From Hymenobacter lapidarius (GTDB taxonomy: Bacteria; Bacteroidota; Bacteroidia; Cytophagales; Hymenobacteraceae), in NCBI RefSeq assembly GCF_001816145.1, contig NZ_MDZB01000074.1, forward strand, positions 124,001-188,000: a stretch of 64,000 nucleotides of DNA. The letters run 5' to 3'. Both the position numbers and the translations under genes were made by a program. The notes beneath the pieces are model-generated. The model worked only from the letters and a program-made list of their open reading frames with translations, was not told the origin of the DNA and did not search any database. This document shows, piece after piece, positions 1-8,215 of the stretch. Each line of letters opens with the position of its first letter. Positions within the stretch are counted from its first letter, which is position 1.

Positions 1-488
1 AGCAGCCCCCCGCAGTACGACTTAAACGAGGTGAGGCGCCCGCCCCGGGCCCGGATGTGCTCAATGGCCCGCATGGCCGACATATGGTCCAGCCCGGGGT
101 CGAGGCCGCACTCCATGAGCAGGGTCACCCCGGCCGCTACGGCTTCCTCGTGCATTCCCCGCATTTCCGGGCTCACGTAGCTGGCTGTGGCCAGGTGCCG
201 GCCGTGCCGTACGCACACGCGGGCCACCACGGGGTGCAGGGCGGCCGGCAGCATGGAAATCACCACGTCGGCCTGGGCCACCAGCTCTTCCAGCAGGGCT
301 GCATTTTCCAAGTCGAAGGGCACCGCGCGGGCGTATTCTGTGTGGGCGGTCAGCACGGGTACCAGGTGGGCCGCGTTGGCATCGGCCACCGTCACAAACC
401 AGTTTTCGGTGGGCGCGTGGCGCAGCAGGTATTGAATAAGGGACGAGGCCGAGCGGCCCGCGCCCAGCAACAGCAAGCGGGTAGTCAT
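1..488 (-). CDS. Saccharopine dehydrogenase family protein (5' part; runs off the left edge)
   Basis: The first 162 codons are present and the rest lies outside the window. The protein opens with a Rossmann nucleotide-binding segment (LLLLGAGRSASSLIQYLL, residues about 4-21), followed by a DVVISMLP strand, and later shows ECGLDPGLDHMSAMRAI, the signature of saccharopine dehydrogenase/reductase-type enzymes. In lysine metabolism these interconvert saccharopine with lysine or aminoadipate semialdehyde using NAD(P)H; the direction here cannot be told. The ATG at 488 is preceded by the promoter box TACTTTTG with only four bases between, so the transcript is probably leaderless. Family confident; exact substrate inferred. 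Confidence 0.88.
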   Translation of the reverse strand, partial: MTTRLLLLGAGRSASSLIQYLLRHAPTENWFVTVADANAAHLVPVLTAHTEYARAVPFDLENAALLEELVAQADVVISMLPAALHPVVARVCVRHGRHLATASYVSPEMRGMHEEAVAAGVTLLMECGLDPGLDHMSAMRAIEHIRARGGRLTSFKSYCGGL

Positions 489-492
489 GCGG

Positions 493-500
493 CAAAAGTA
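493..500 (-). promoter_or_regulatory. -7 promoter element TACTTTTG of the saccharopine dehydrogenase gene
   Basis: The box matches the Bacteroidota -7 consensus TAnnTTTG exactly. It ends four bases before the ATG at 488, so transcription should begin at or within a few bases of the start codon. Confidence 0.6.
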
Positions 501-584
501 GAGCGGAAGTGCTTTGCCTCTTGATGAATGCGGAATTAAAGGAAGCAATGGAAATCATTCAGCCCCCATTAACCCTGCGGTCGT

Positions 585-592
585 TACCTTCG
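585..592 (+). promoter_or_regulatory. -7 promoter element TACCTTCG of cytidine deaminase
   Basis: A variant (TAnnTTCG) of the TAnnTTTG consensus, 20 bases upstream of the cdd ATG. The same variant occurs before the cyclophilin and ppx genes in this window, which supports it as a real form of the element. Confidence 0.45.
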
Positions 593-612
593 CCGCCCAT
601 TAGCCCCATTTC

Positions 613-1110
613 ATGGCCCGTATTTCTCGCCAGCAGCTCATCATCTACGAAGAGCTGGACACTGCCACCGACTTACTCCCCACCGAGCAAGCCCTCTGGC
701 AGGCCGCCCGCGACGCCACCAATCAGGCCTACGCTCCCTATTCCAAATTCCATGTGGGGGCCGCGCTACTTCTGGCCGACGGCACCATCTTTCGGGGCAC
801 CAATCAGGAAAATGCAGCCTACCCCTCGGGTCTTTGCGCAGAGCGTACCGCGCTGTTTGGCCTCGCGGCCAGCCAACCCGACCACGCCCCCATTGTGGGG
901 ATGGCGGTGGCCGCCCGCCCCAGCAGCGGCGACTTTGGCCCGGCACTGCCCTGTGGCGCCTGCCGGCAGGTAATGTTGGAGTACGAAGCCCGCCAAGGCC
1001 AGCCCATCCCTCTGCTCCTGCCCAGCCGGGCGGGCACCATCTATCGGTTCAAATCCTTGGCGGACATCATGCCGTTCAACTTTTCGGCCGATGACCTGCC
1101 CATGATTTAA
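613..1110 (+). CDS. cdd: Cytidine deaminase
   Basis: A 165-residue enzyme that deaminates cytidine and deoxycytidine to the uridine forms in pyrimidine salvage in the cytoplasm. Visible family motifs are SKFHVGAALL (substrate binding), NQENAAYPSGLCAERTAL (zinc ligand C75 and proton-shuttle E77) and PCGACRQV (zinc ligands C114 and C117). The length suits the tetrameric CDA family, with about 25 extra N-terminal residues. The esterase gene starts 42 bases downstream on the same strand with no visible promoter, so the two may be co-transcribed. Confidence 0.95.
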   Translation: MARISRQQLIIYEELDTATDLLPTEQALWQAARDATNQAYAPYSKFHVGAALLLADGTIFRGTNQENAAYPSGLCAERTALFGLAASQPDHAPIVGMAVAARPSSGDFGPALPCGACRQVMLEYEARQGQPIPLLLPSRAGTIYRFKSLADIMPFNFSADDLPMI

Positions 1111-1152
1111 GGTTCCTGTTCCCTCAACGGCCAGCGCCATCCACCATTGCCC

Positions 1153-1809
1153 ATGACCGAACATCACCTCGCCGTTACGCGCACTGCTCGGTACTACCAA
1201 CAGGGAGCATTGTCGGCCAAAACCCGGCAGGTGTGGTTTGTGTGCCACGGCTATGGACAATTGGCGGCGTATTTCTCGCGCCACTTCGCATTTTTAGCGG
1301 CTGCTAATCCCGACACCGTCATCATTGCCCCCGAGGGGCTTTCACGCTTCTACCTCCAGGGTAATGGCGGCCGCGTGGGCGCCAGCTGGATGACCCGCGA
1401 CGACCGCCTGCACGAAATCGACGACCACATCGGCTTTCTCAATCAGCTGGCAGCAAATGTGCTAGCCGAATGCCCTGCCGATGTTCACATCACCGTCCTG
1501 GGTTTCTCGCAAGGCACTGCCACCGTCAGCCGCTGGCTCACCAGAACGCCGCTGCGGCCCCATCACCTCATTTTGTGGGCAGGCAGCTTCCCCGAAGATA
1601 TAGCTACCGCCCTTGCCCAACAGCTACTTTCCGGCCCAAAAATCACCCTCGTTGTAGGCACCGAAGACGAGTACATCTCCGTTGCCCAGGCCACCCGGCA
1701 GCAAGAGTACCTGGTCGAATTAGGCGCATCGCCCCAGCTCATTACCTTCGCCGGCAGGCACGAGCTGAACCGCGCCGTACTTGAGCAGCTAGCCTACACC
1801 CAACGGTAA
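1153..1809 (+). CDS. Alpha/beta hydrolase, predicted esterase
   Basis: A 218-residue protein of the carboxylesterase/phospholipase-like alpha/beta hydrolase group. CHGYGQ (31-36) is the oxyanion region, GFSQG (117-121) is the nucleophile elbow with S119, D172 lies in GTEDEY and H203 in GRHELN, so the full Ser-Asp-His triad is present. No signal peptide is seen, so it is probably cytosolic. The ATG at 1153 is preferred over an in-frame TTG six bases upstream. The gene lies 42 bases after cdd and converges on the SDR gene. The substrate cannot be told. Confidence 0.85.
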   Translation: MTEHHLAVTRTARYYQQGALSAKTRQVWFVCHGYGQLAAYFSRHFAFLAAANPDTVIIAPEGLSRFYLQGNGGRVGASWMTRDDRLHEIDDHIGFLNQLAANVLAECPADVHITVLGFSQGTATVSRWLTRTPLRPHHLILWAGSFPEDIATALAQQLLSGPKITLVVGTEDEYISVAQATRQQEYLVELGASPQLITFAGRHELNRAVLEQLAYTQR

Positions 1810-1826
1810 GCCCGTTTCCAAAAGAA

Positions 1827-2573
1827 TTACTTACGCACAATGGTAGTTGCCGCGCCCTGAGCACCAGCCAGCACCAGCACCTCGGCAATGGTCACGTGCG
1901 GGGGCCGGGTCACCATAAATACGATGATGTCGGCGATGTCCTCGGGCAGGAGCGGCTCGAATCCTTCGTACACCTTGGCCGCCCGCGCCTCGTCGCCCTT
2001 AAAGCGCACCTGCGAAAACTCGGTTTCCACCGCTCCGGGATTCACTTCGGCCACACGCACCCCCGTGGGCAACAAGTCCAGGCGCATGGTTTTGGTGAGC
2101 ATGCCCACGGCGGCCTTGCTGGCACAATACACATTGCCGTTGGCGTAGGCCTCCTGGCCCGCCACGGAGCCCACATTGAGGATGAATCCACTCTGCCGGG
2201 CCGTCATTCCAGGCAGCAAAGCATGGGTAATATTCAGCAGGCCACGCACGTTGGCGTCAAGCATCTGGTCCCAGTCGGCAGGGTCGCCCGCCTGAATGGG
2301 AGCCAGGCCGTGCGCCCCGCCGGCATTATTCACCAGCACGTCCGGCGCCTGCAGGGCGGCAGGCAATGTGGCCACTGCTGCCTGCACGGCCACCCGGTCG
2401 CGCACGTCAAACACCAAAATATGGACCGGCGTGGGCGCCAACTGGGCGGCCAGCTCCTCGAGCCGCTCGCGCCGCCGCCCCGTTACCACCAGCTGAAATC
2501 CTGCTGCCGCGAGCGCCACCGCCGTAGCCCGCCCAATGCCCGACGAGGCGCCGGTGATAAATGCTGTCCGCAT
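1827..2573 (-). CDS. Short-chain dehydrogenase/reductase, YdfG-like
   Basis: A 248-residue classical SDR. TGASSGIG (7-14) binds the nucleotide, TGRRRERLEEL suggests a preference for NADP(H), NNAG (82-85) stabilises the fold, and S136, Y149 and K153 (YCASK) form the catalytic set. It most resembles YdfG-type 3-hydroxy acid / serine dehydrogenases, though the substrate is a guess. It is convergent with the esterase gene and lies downstream of porT on the same strand, separated by a 73-bp gap holding heptamer repeats. Confidence 0.88.
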   Translation of the reverse strand: MRTAFITGASSGIGRATAVALAAAGFQLVVTGRRRERLEELAAQLAPTPVHILVFDVRDRVAVQAAVATLPAALQAPDVLVNNAGGAHGLAPIQAGDPADWDQMLDANVRGLLNITHALLPGMTARQSGFILNVGSVAGQEAYANGNVYCASKAAVGMLTKTMRLDLLPTGVRVAEVNPGAVETEFSQVRFKGDEARAAKVYEGFEPLLPEDIADIIVFMVTRPPHVTIAEVLVLAGAQGAATTIVRK

Positions 2574-2576
2574 GAA

Positions 2577-2650
2577 TTAGTTGTCTATTGCTTCTTATCA
2601 GCTGGTATGCAGAGGGTTCTGGCAACTGCCAACTAGCAACTGACAACTAG
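2577..2650. repeat. Intergenic heptamer array NNCAACT x4 with an inverted outer arm
   Basis: At 2621-2648 four heptamers sit head to tail (GGCAACT, GCCAACT, AGCAACT, GACAACT). The end GACAACTAG (2642-2650) can pair with TTAGTTGTC at 2577-2585 with one mismatch, giving a long-loop hairpin between the SDR gene and porT. A second heptamer element with a different unit lies upstream of murA. Confidence 0.6.
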
Positions 2651-3450
2651 TTTTGAATGTTGATGTAGAGCGTGACCGAATTGGTGGTCATGCGCTGCAG
2701 ACTGCGGCTGAATACGTTGTCATCGGCCACCAGCAGGTTGCGCAGCCCGTGCGAAAAACGCAGCTCGGGCGCCAGCTTAAACAGTGGGTAGAACAGGTCG
2801 AGGCCCACGCCATATTCCAGCGTCAGGTCGCTGTCCAAGGCCCGGAGCTGGTTTTTCAGGGGGTCGCTGCGCCGATTGCTGGCCGTCAGGTTGGGGCTGA
2901 GTCCGCCAATAAGGTACACCCGGCTGTTGCGGCGCCGGTCCGACTGGTATTTCACCAGCAGGGGGAATTGTAACACCGTGGAGGTCACTTCCTGGGTCAC
3001 GATGGAATCGGCGTTGGGATAACCCCGCGGCCGGAATTCCACGCTTCGCGTCTGGAAGCTCACGCCGGGTGCCAATCGCAGCACAAACGGCGACTCCGGC
3101 CCACCCAGCCGCGCATCGCCAATAAACCCCACGCCGAGGCTGGGACTTATTACGGAGTTGGCCGTCACGTTCTGGTTGTTAATGTAGTACTGCGACTGCT
3201 CAATGAGGAACCGCGAACCGGTGAAAGCCACGTACATGCCCGGATGAAACCACCGGTCGTCGTAGGCCGGCAGGTTTTTTACCGTGATGGACTTCACCGA
3301 GCCGCCTTTGCCCCGGGTGGCTTTGGAGCTGGACTTGCGCTGGGCTGAAGCTGCGGCAGGCAGCAACAAAACCAGCAACGCCAAGAGACCGAGCCGCTTT
3401 AGTTGTGGGCGGTGTAAATCGAGCTGATGCCGAAAGTAAGTGGTTGCCAT
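2647..3450 (-). CDS. porT: PorT-like outer-membrane beta-barrel protein (type IX secretion)
   Basis: A 267-residue protein with an N-terminal extension, a signal peptide (GLLALLVLLLPAAASAQ, about residues 21-37), a basic linker and alternating strands typical of an eight-stranded barrel, ending in TLYINIQN. PorT is needed for type IX secretion and gliding in Bacteroidota, and its gene is commonly next to ubiE, as here. The ATG at 3450 lies inside ubiE, giving a 52-base overlap in another frame. No other ATG precedes the signal peptide, so an alternative TTG start near the signal peptide cannot be excluded. Family assignment rests on context and barrel-like sequence. Confidence 0.72.
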   Translation of the reverse strand: MATTYFRHQLDLHRPQLKRLGLLALLVLLLPAAASAQRKSSSKATRGKGGSVKSITVKNLPAYDDRWFHPGMYVAFTGSRFLIEQSQYYINNQNVTANSVISPSLGVGFIGDARLGGPESPFVLRLAPGVSFQTRSVEFRPRGYPNADSIVTQEVTSTVLQFPLLVKYQSDRRRNSRVYLIGGLSPNLTASNRRSDPLKNQLRALDSDLTLEYGVGLDLFYPLFKLAPELRFSHGLRNLLVADDNVFSRSLQRMTTNSVTLYINIQN

Positions 3451-4127
3451 GCAGGTTCTTTAAAGCCGACTTTGGCCAGTATGGCCAAGAAGTCGGAGCC
3501 GTCGGGGAATGCCTGCACCGAAGCGGGCAGGTAGGTATAGGCCGAATTGTCTTTGGAAATCAACTTGCCAAAAACCGGCAGCACCCGGCGGAAGTAAAAA
3601 TTATAGGCTTGCTTGAGCGGAAACGCCGTGGGCTTACTGAATTCCAGAATAACGAGCTTGCCGCCCGGCCGCAGCACGCGGCGCATTTCGGCTAGGCCAG
3701 CCTCCAGGTGCGCGAAATTGCGCACGCCAAAAGAAGCAGTCACCGCGTCGAACTCGCCGTCCTTGAACGGCAGGTTTTCGGAGTCGCCCAGTTCCAGCTG
3801 AATGCGGTGGCCCAGGCCTTTTGCGGCCAGCTTGCGCCGGCCCACTTCCAGCATGCCTTCCGAAATGTCCACGCCCGTAACGTGGGCATCGGTGGCAGCG
3901 GTGCGCAACGTTTCAATGGCAAAATCGGCGGTGCCGGTGGCAATGTCAAGGATACGCGCCGGGCGCAACTCTTTCAACTCATCCACCGCTTTGCGCCGCC
4001 AATAGATGTCGGTGCCCGCGCTGAGAAAGTGGTTGAGGAAATCGTACTTGCCCGCGATGGAGTTAAACATCTGGGCAACCTGCGATTTCTTATCGGCGGA
4101 ATTGTCTTTGTAGGGTACTACGGCCAT
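3399..4127 (-). CDS. ubiE: Demethylmenaquinone methyltransferase UbiE/MenG
   Basis: A class I SAM-dependent methyltransferase of 242 residues that performs the C-methylation step in menaquinone synthesis. MFNSIAGKYDFLNHFLS near the N-terminus is the UbiE family signature; ILDIATGTADFAIE is motif I for SAM, and VTASFGVRNFAHLEAGL and MRRVLRPGGKLVILEFSKP are family blocks. The start is placed at the second methionine (MAVVPYKDN), which gives the usual length; an ATG four codons upstream is also possible. The 3' end overlaps porT by 52 bases, implying coupled expression. Confidence 0.93.
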   Translation of the reverse strand: MAVVPYKDNSADKKSQVAQMFNSIAGKYDFLNHFLSAGTDIYWRRKAVDELKELRPARILDIATGTADFAIETLRTAATDAHVTGVDISEGMLEVGRRKLAAKGLGHRIQLELGDSENLPFKDGEFDAVTASFGVRNFAHLEAGLAEMRRVLRPGGKLVILEFSKPTAFPLKQAYNFYFRRVLPVFGKLISKDNSAYTYLPASVQAFPDGSDFLAILAKVGFKEPAWQPLTFGISSIYTAHN

Positions 4128-4242
4128 GAGCGGGCGCAAAGAACGGTAAAGAAGAGAGAAAATTGTCTTCCCCCAACGCCCAACGGGCCAGGTTTGTTAG
4201 CTGAGCCCGCCACAAAAGAAGAAAGCAGGCAGTGGGGCCTCA

Positions 4243-4279
4243 TAAAAAAAGCGGGCCGGACAAACTGCCCGGCCCGCTC
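4243..4279 (-). terminator. Rho-independent terminator of the PorE-like OmpA gene
   Basis: Read on the minus strand, a 9-bp GC stem (GCGGGCCGG with its complement, 4251-4259 and 4269-4277) is followed by a run of seven T. It lies 24 bases past the stop codon of the OmpA-family gene. Confidence 0.85.
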
Positions 4280-4302
4280 CCCTACTTACAAACCCTCAAC
4301 GA

Positions 4303-6561
4303 CTACTCGTTTTTGGTTTTGATTTTGGTTTTTTCGCCTGAAGCGTCTTTGGCTTTGCCATCCACTTCACCGTCTTTGGTTTTGGTTTTGGTATCGCCGG
4401 CAGCGCTCTTGGTCTTTACTTTTGCTTTGTCCGAGTCCTCGTCAACCTTGGTTTTCACCTTGGTGCCGTCGGCCATTTTTACCTTGCTCTTGCCTGGAGT
4501 CAGGGGAACAGCAGTGCCGGAGCCCATGCTGCCGGTGGTGGTGGCTGGCATGGTACCCGTGTCAGAGCCCATCATGCCGCCAGTGGCGGGCATGGTCTGG
4601 CCTTCCTGCAGCAGAGTCTTGAACTCCGCACGGCGGTTGAGCTGCATGTTCTCAGGCGAATCGTTCGGCGCGGCCGGACGACGCTCGCCGTAGCTCACGG
4701 TAGTCATGCGAGTCGAAGATATACCTTTCTTCTTAAGGTAGTTGTAGGCAGCATCAGCACGGTTCTGGCCCAGTACCATGTTGTACTCGTCGGTGTTGCG
4801 CGAGTCGCAGTGGCCTTCAATCGAAATGTTGACGCCCGTGTTGGCCATCAGAATCTGGCTAATTTCGTTCAGGCGGGTAATCGACTCCGGACGCAGCTTG
4901 TACTTATCGGTATCGAAGTAAATGTTCTTCGACGCCAGCATGTTGTTCGACGTGGTGTCGATATAGTTAACGTAGAAGTTCTTCGTAATGGTCGTCGAGT
5001 CATTCGTCGACACGGGCACGGCAAACTCCTGCGTTTCAATGTTCTGACCGTCCTTGCTCACGGCTACCTGGTAGGTACGGCCCGAAAGCACGGCCACCTT
5101 GTAAGCACCGTCGGGCTTGGTGATGTCACGGAAGCTCAGGGCCGTTTTGTCGGCCTGGGCACCGGTGAACACCAGCTCCACGCCGGGAATCACCGTCGTG
5201 CTGTCGCGCGAGGAGAACACCTTGCCCTGAATGATGGCGTTTTTGATGTAGTTGATGGTGTAGATGTCCTTCTCACCGTAGCCACCGATGCGGTAACTGC
5301 TCAGGTAAGCGTAAGAGCCATCAGGGCTCAAACGGTAGTAGGAGTCATCATCGGGCGTGTTGATGGGGTAACCCATGTTCTCGGCTTGGCCCCAACGACG
5401 GGTTTCAGCGTTGTACTCTGACTTGAAGATGTCGTAGCCGCCCATGGTGTTGTGGCCGCGCGACGAGAAGTACAGCGTTTTGCCGTCTTTGCTCAGGTAC
5501 GGGCTGTCGTCGTCATACTTCGTGTTGATGGCGCCGCCCATGGACTTGGCAGGACCAAACTCGCCGTTCACGCTCGAGCGGGTCGAAACGTACAGGTCGA
5601 GGCTGCCGTCTTCCGAGTAACGGCCGGTCGCAAAGTACAAAGTCAATCCGTCCGGGGTGATGTAAGCATCACCTTCGTACGACTTGGAGTTGATGTTGCT
5701 GCCCAAGGGCTTGGGAGCGGTCCATTCGCCGGTGCTGCCTTTCTCCGATACGAAAATGTCGCCGTTGTTATCGTTGCGATACATCAGCAGCTTGGTGTCG
5801 TTGTCGAACAGCTGGGTCGAGGCGTCGTGGCCTTTACCGTTGAGGGCCGCGCTCAGCGAGCGGGGCTTCTCCCAGTTCTCATCGTCCACGCGCTTGGCTT
5901 CGAAAATATCTTCGTAGTACTCGCCGTCGGCGGCAATGCTCTTGTTCTTCGAATCGCTGGGTTTGCCAGTGGCACCGGTCACGTTCTCGCCACGCGAGGT
6001 GAAAAGCAGTGTCTTGTCATCGGACGAAATCACCGGACTGTGCTCCGAGAACTGCGTGTTGATGGTGGGGCCCAGGTTCTTCACGAAGATATCCTTCGGC
6101 GAGTTGAACTGCACCTTGGCGTTTTTGCTGTGCTGAATGAGCTGCGCCAGTTCTTCCTTGCGCTGGTCGTTTTTCTTCAGCGTGGCGTTGTAAGCCTGGA
6201 AGTGAACTACCGCTTCATCGAAGTTGTAATTGAGGTGGTCAACGCGACCAAGCCAGTACTCTACGTCTTTCGACACCTTTGGCTTTAGCTTTTGGGCTTT
6301 GTAGATGTAGTCGCTGGCCTTTTCCTTGTCGAAAGACATATAGGCAATGCCGGCGTTGAACAACGCTTTGGCGTTGTTCGGGTCTTTGGCCAACACTTTC
6401 TCGTAGTAAGGAAGGGCAGCGCGGTAGTTTTCCTGCTCGAAGAACTTGTTGCCGGACTTTAGGTCCTTACGCGTGCTTTGCGCCTGTGCCGGAGCGGCGA
6501 TAGCGGCGGTGAGGGCAACAGCGCACGACGCTTGTAGTAACCTTCTGGATAAGTTGTCCAT
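4303..6561 (-). CDS. PorE-like OmpA family protein (TPR, beta-propeller, regulatory domain, OmpA)
   Basis: 752 residues. A signal peptide (to about residue 27) is followed by TPR-type helices (about 30-130), WD40/PD40-like propeller repeats (about 165-450, e.g. SSDDKTLLFTSRG, TPDGLTLYFATGR, SKDGKTLYFSSRG, SPDGSYAYLSSYR), a carboxypeptidase-regulatory-like fold (about 460-540) and an OmpA C-terminal peptidoglycan-binding domain (about 560-680, with IEGHCDSRNTDEYN). This order matches PorE, a periplasmic anchor of the type IX machinery, but Bacteroidota carry paralogues, so the role is inferred. The last 75 residues are unusual: Lys/Thr-rich with repeated KxKTK blocks. Transcription ends at the hairpin at 4243. 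Confidence 0.85.
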   Translation of the reverse strand: MDNLSRRLLQASCAVALTAAIAAPAQAQSTRKDLKSGNKFFEQENYRAALPYYEKVLAKDPNNAKALFNAGIAYMSFDKEKASDYIYKAQKLKPKVSKDVEYWLGRVDHLNYNFDEAVVHFQAYNATLKKNDQRKEELAQLIQHSKNAKVQFNSPKDIFVKNLGPTINTQFSEHSPVISSDDKTLLFTSRGENVTGATGKPSDSKNKSIAADGEYYEDIFEAKRVDDENWEKPRSLSAALNGKGHDASTQLFDNDTKLLMYRNDNNGDIFVSEKGSTGEWTAPKPLGSNINSKSYEGDAYITPDGLTLYFATGRYSEDGSLDLYVSTRSSVNGEFGPAKSMGGAINTKYDDDSPYLSKDGKTLYFSSRGHNTMGGYDIFKSEYNAETRRWGQAENMGYPINTPDDDSYYRLSPDGSYAYLSSYRIGGYGEKDIYTINYIKNAIIQGKVFSSRDSTTVIPGVELVFTGAQADKTALSFRDITKPDGAYKVAVLSGRTYQVAVSKDGQNIETQEFAVPVSTNDSTTITKNFYVNYIDTTSNNMLASKNIYFDTDKYKLRPESITRLNEISQILMANTGVNISIEGHCDSRNTDEYNMVLGQNRADAAYNYLKKKGISSTRMTTVSYGERRPAAPNDSPENMQLNRRAEFKTLLQEGQTMPATGGMMGSDTGTMPATTTGSMGSGTAVPLTPGKSKVKMADGTKVKTKVDEDSDKAKVKTKSAAGDTKTKTKDGEVDGKAKDASGEKTKIKTKNE

Positions 6562-6960
6562 TGGAGGAGTGATTTGAAAAAAAGTAATTCTGAAGGGATA
6601 TTACGAAAGGAAGGCGCTACAGATGGGTAGAACAGCAGGTGGCATTGGGGGCTTATACTGAAAAACGGCCGTAGGGTTAGGCTTTAATGCCTGTTTGCAG
6701 AGAAGGTAACCGTATGCTACAGTTTGGAGCTTAAAGAATCGGCTGCTTCATATGGAAGTGCGGGCCGGCAAAGATAGGTTTTTGCTCACCAAATGCTGTT
6801 TACGGCAGAATCTCGGCTTTTCTATGGCGTGCAATTACGGCATTAATCCCTCGCCGGATTGGCAGATATGCCGCGCAAATATAGAAGCATCAAGGAAATA
6901 GCCGTTCATTCCGGCGTAATTTTGCGCTTTCTCTCGCTTTTATTTATTGCCCGTAATTCA
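6562..6960. other. Divergent intergenic region between the OmpA-family gene and engB
   Basis: About 400 bases without a convincing gene. It holds the promoter of engB (box at 6917) and must hold that of the OmpA gene, where only a weak match (TACTTTTT on the minus strand) is seen. An in-frame upstream extension of engB from 6859 was judged non-coding because the engB box falls inside it. Confidence 0.6.
6917..6924 (+). promoter_or_regulatory. -7 promoter element TAATTTTG of engB
   Basis: Exact match to TAnnTTTG, 36 bases before the ATG at 6961. It decides the start: upstream in-frame codons from 6859 would lie before the transcription start. Confidence 0.55.
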
Positions 6961-7578
6961 ATGGTTATCCATGATGCCCGCTTTCTGACCAGCAATTCCC
7001 GGGCCGACCTGTGCCCGGCGCCTACCGTTCCCGAATACGCCTTCATTGGCCGTTCGAACGTGGGCAAATCCTCTCTAATCAATATGTTGACCGGCCGCAA
7101 CGGGCTGGCCAAGACGTCTTCCTCCCCCGGCAAGACCCAGCTAATCAACCATTTTTCCATCAACGACAAATGGTATCTAGTCGATTTGCCAGGCTATGGC
7201 TACGCGAAAGTGAGCAAAACTTCCCGCGCTGAATGGGCCAAAATGATTAATTACTACTTACGCAACCGCGCCAATTTGATGTGTGTGTGTGTGTTGATTG
7301 ATTCGCGCCACCCTCCACAGGCGGCCGACCTGGAATTTATGGAGAAACTGGGCGAAGAAGGCATTCCATTTGTCATGATTTTCACGAAGACGGACAAGCA
7401 GTCCACCGCGCAAACCAAGGCGCTGGTAACCGATTACCTAAAGAAGATGAGCGAGATATGGGACGAGCTGCCCCGGTATTTCCAAACTTCGGCCGAAACC
7501 GGACTGGGCCGCGATGAGGTGCTGGCGTTCATCTCCGAAATAAACAAACAATGGGCGCCGGAGACGGAGAACGCCTAA
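6961..7578 (+). CDS. engB: Ribosome-biogenesis GTPase EngB/YsxC
   Basis: A 205-residue GTPase of the TrmE-Era-EngA-YihA class that takes part in late 50S ribosome assembly. GRSNVGKSSL (30-39) is G1, the SSSPGKTQLIN block holds G2, DLPGYG is G3 and FTKTDK is G4. The start at 6961 (MVIHDARFL) gives the family length and sits downstream of its promoter box; a 34-codon upstream extension is rejected. It heads a same-strand run with the TonB-like and DUF5606 genes. Confidence 0.95.
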   Translation: MVIHDARFLTSNSRADLCPAPTVPEYAFIGRSNVGKSSLINMLTGRNGLAKTSSSPGKTQLINHFSINDKWYLVDLPGYGYAKVSKTSRAEWAKMINYYLRNRANLMCVCVLIDSRHPPQAADLEFMEKLGEEGIPFVMIFTKTDKQSTAQTKALVTDYLKKMSEIWDELPRYFQTSAETGLGRDEVLAFISEINKQWAPETENA

Positions 7579-7656
7579 AAGTTGGTCCCTAAATTGCCCT
7601 GAACGGACTACTCACACTGGCCTTTTCATCTTCTCGTTTTTCATCTCTTGTACATT

Positions 7657-8109
7657 ATGATTACTAAATCTTCTATTTCGCGCCTGGCCCTCGGTTTATT
7701 GCTGGCCGGCACTGCTCCGGCGTTGGCTCAAACGGCTCCGGCGGCTCCGGCTCAAGCCGAGAAGGGCACTGGCCTGGGCGCAGCGGGCAAGGTGATTCCC
7801 ATTGCCGAGTACTACGAAGGCGGGCAAGAGGCCATGTATGCCTTCATTGCCAAGGAGTTGAAATACCCGCTCACAGCCAAACGCAACCGCATTCAGGGCC
7901 AGTGCATTGTGAGCTTCACGCTCAACCCGGATGGCACCATGATGGGCATCAAGCTGGTGAAGCAGGTGGGCGGCGGCACCGGCGAAGAAGCCTTGCGGGT
8001 GGTGCGCCTGCTCAAGTTCAAAAAGCCTGAATACCCTATTCTGACCAGCCTGCCCATCGTGTTTAAGCTGGGCGTGACCGGCTCCAACGCGACCGAAGGC
8101 GGGGAATAG
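7657..8109 (+). CDS. Small secreted TonB C-terminal domain protein
   Basis: 150 residues with a cleavable signal peptide (hydrophobic RLALGLLLAGTAPALAQ) and then a TonB C-terminal fold: GQCIVSFTLNPDGTM, GTGEEALRVVRLLKFKKP. In the TonB family this domain contacts outer-membrane receptors. Here the N-terminal segment looks like an exported signal rather than a long anchored Pro-rich spacer, so the protein is probably periplasmic and not a complete energy transducer. The ATG at 7657 is preferred over a TTG nine bases upstream. It lies 78 bases after engB. Confidence 0.8.
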   Translation: MITKSSISRLALGLLLAGTAPALAQTAPAAPAQAEKGTGLGAAGKVIPIAEYYEGGQEAMYAFIAKELKYPLTAKRNRIQGQCIVSFTLNPDGTMMGIKLVKQVGGGTGEEALRVVRLLKFKKPEYPILTSLPIVFKLGVTGSNATEGGE

Positions 8110-8215
8110 CTTACTTTTGGCTGCGCAATGAGGGCGGAGGAATGAAGAATTGGGGCAACCCAGGCTTTTCATTCCTCCTTCTTTGTTCTTCATCCTCCAT
8201 TTCATTTTTTACAAG

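Noticed and set aside
871..1284. Minus-strand frames opposite cytidine deaminase and similar shadow frames at other genes
   Set aside because: Each lies opposite a gene with clear catalytic motifs and shows only composition-driven Arg/Pro/Ala/Gly-rich sequence.
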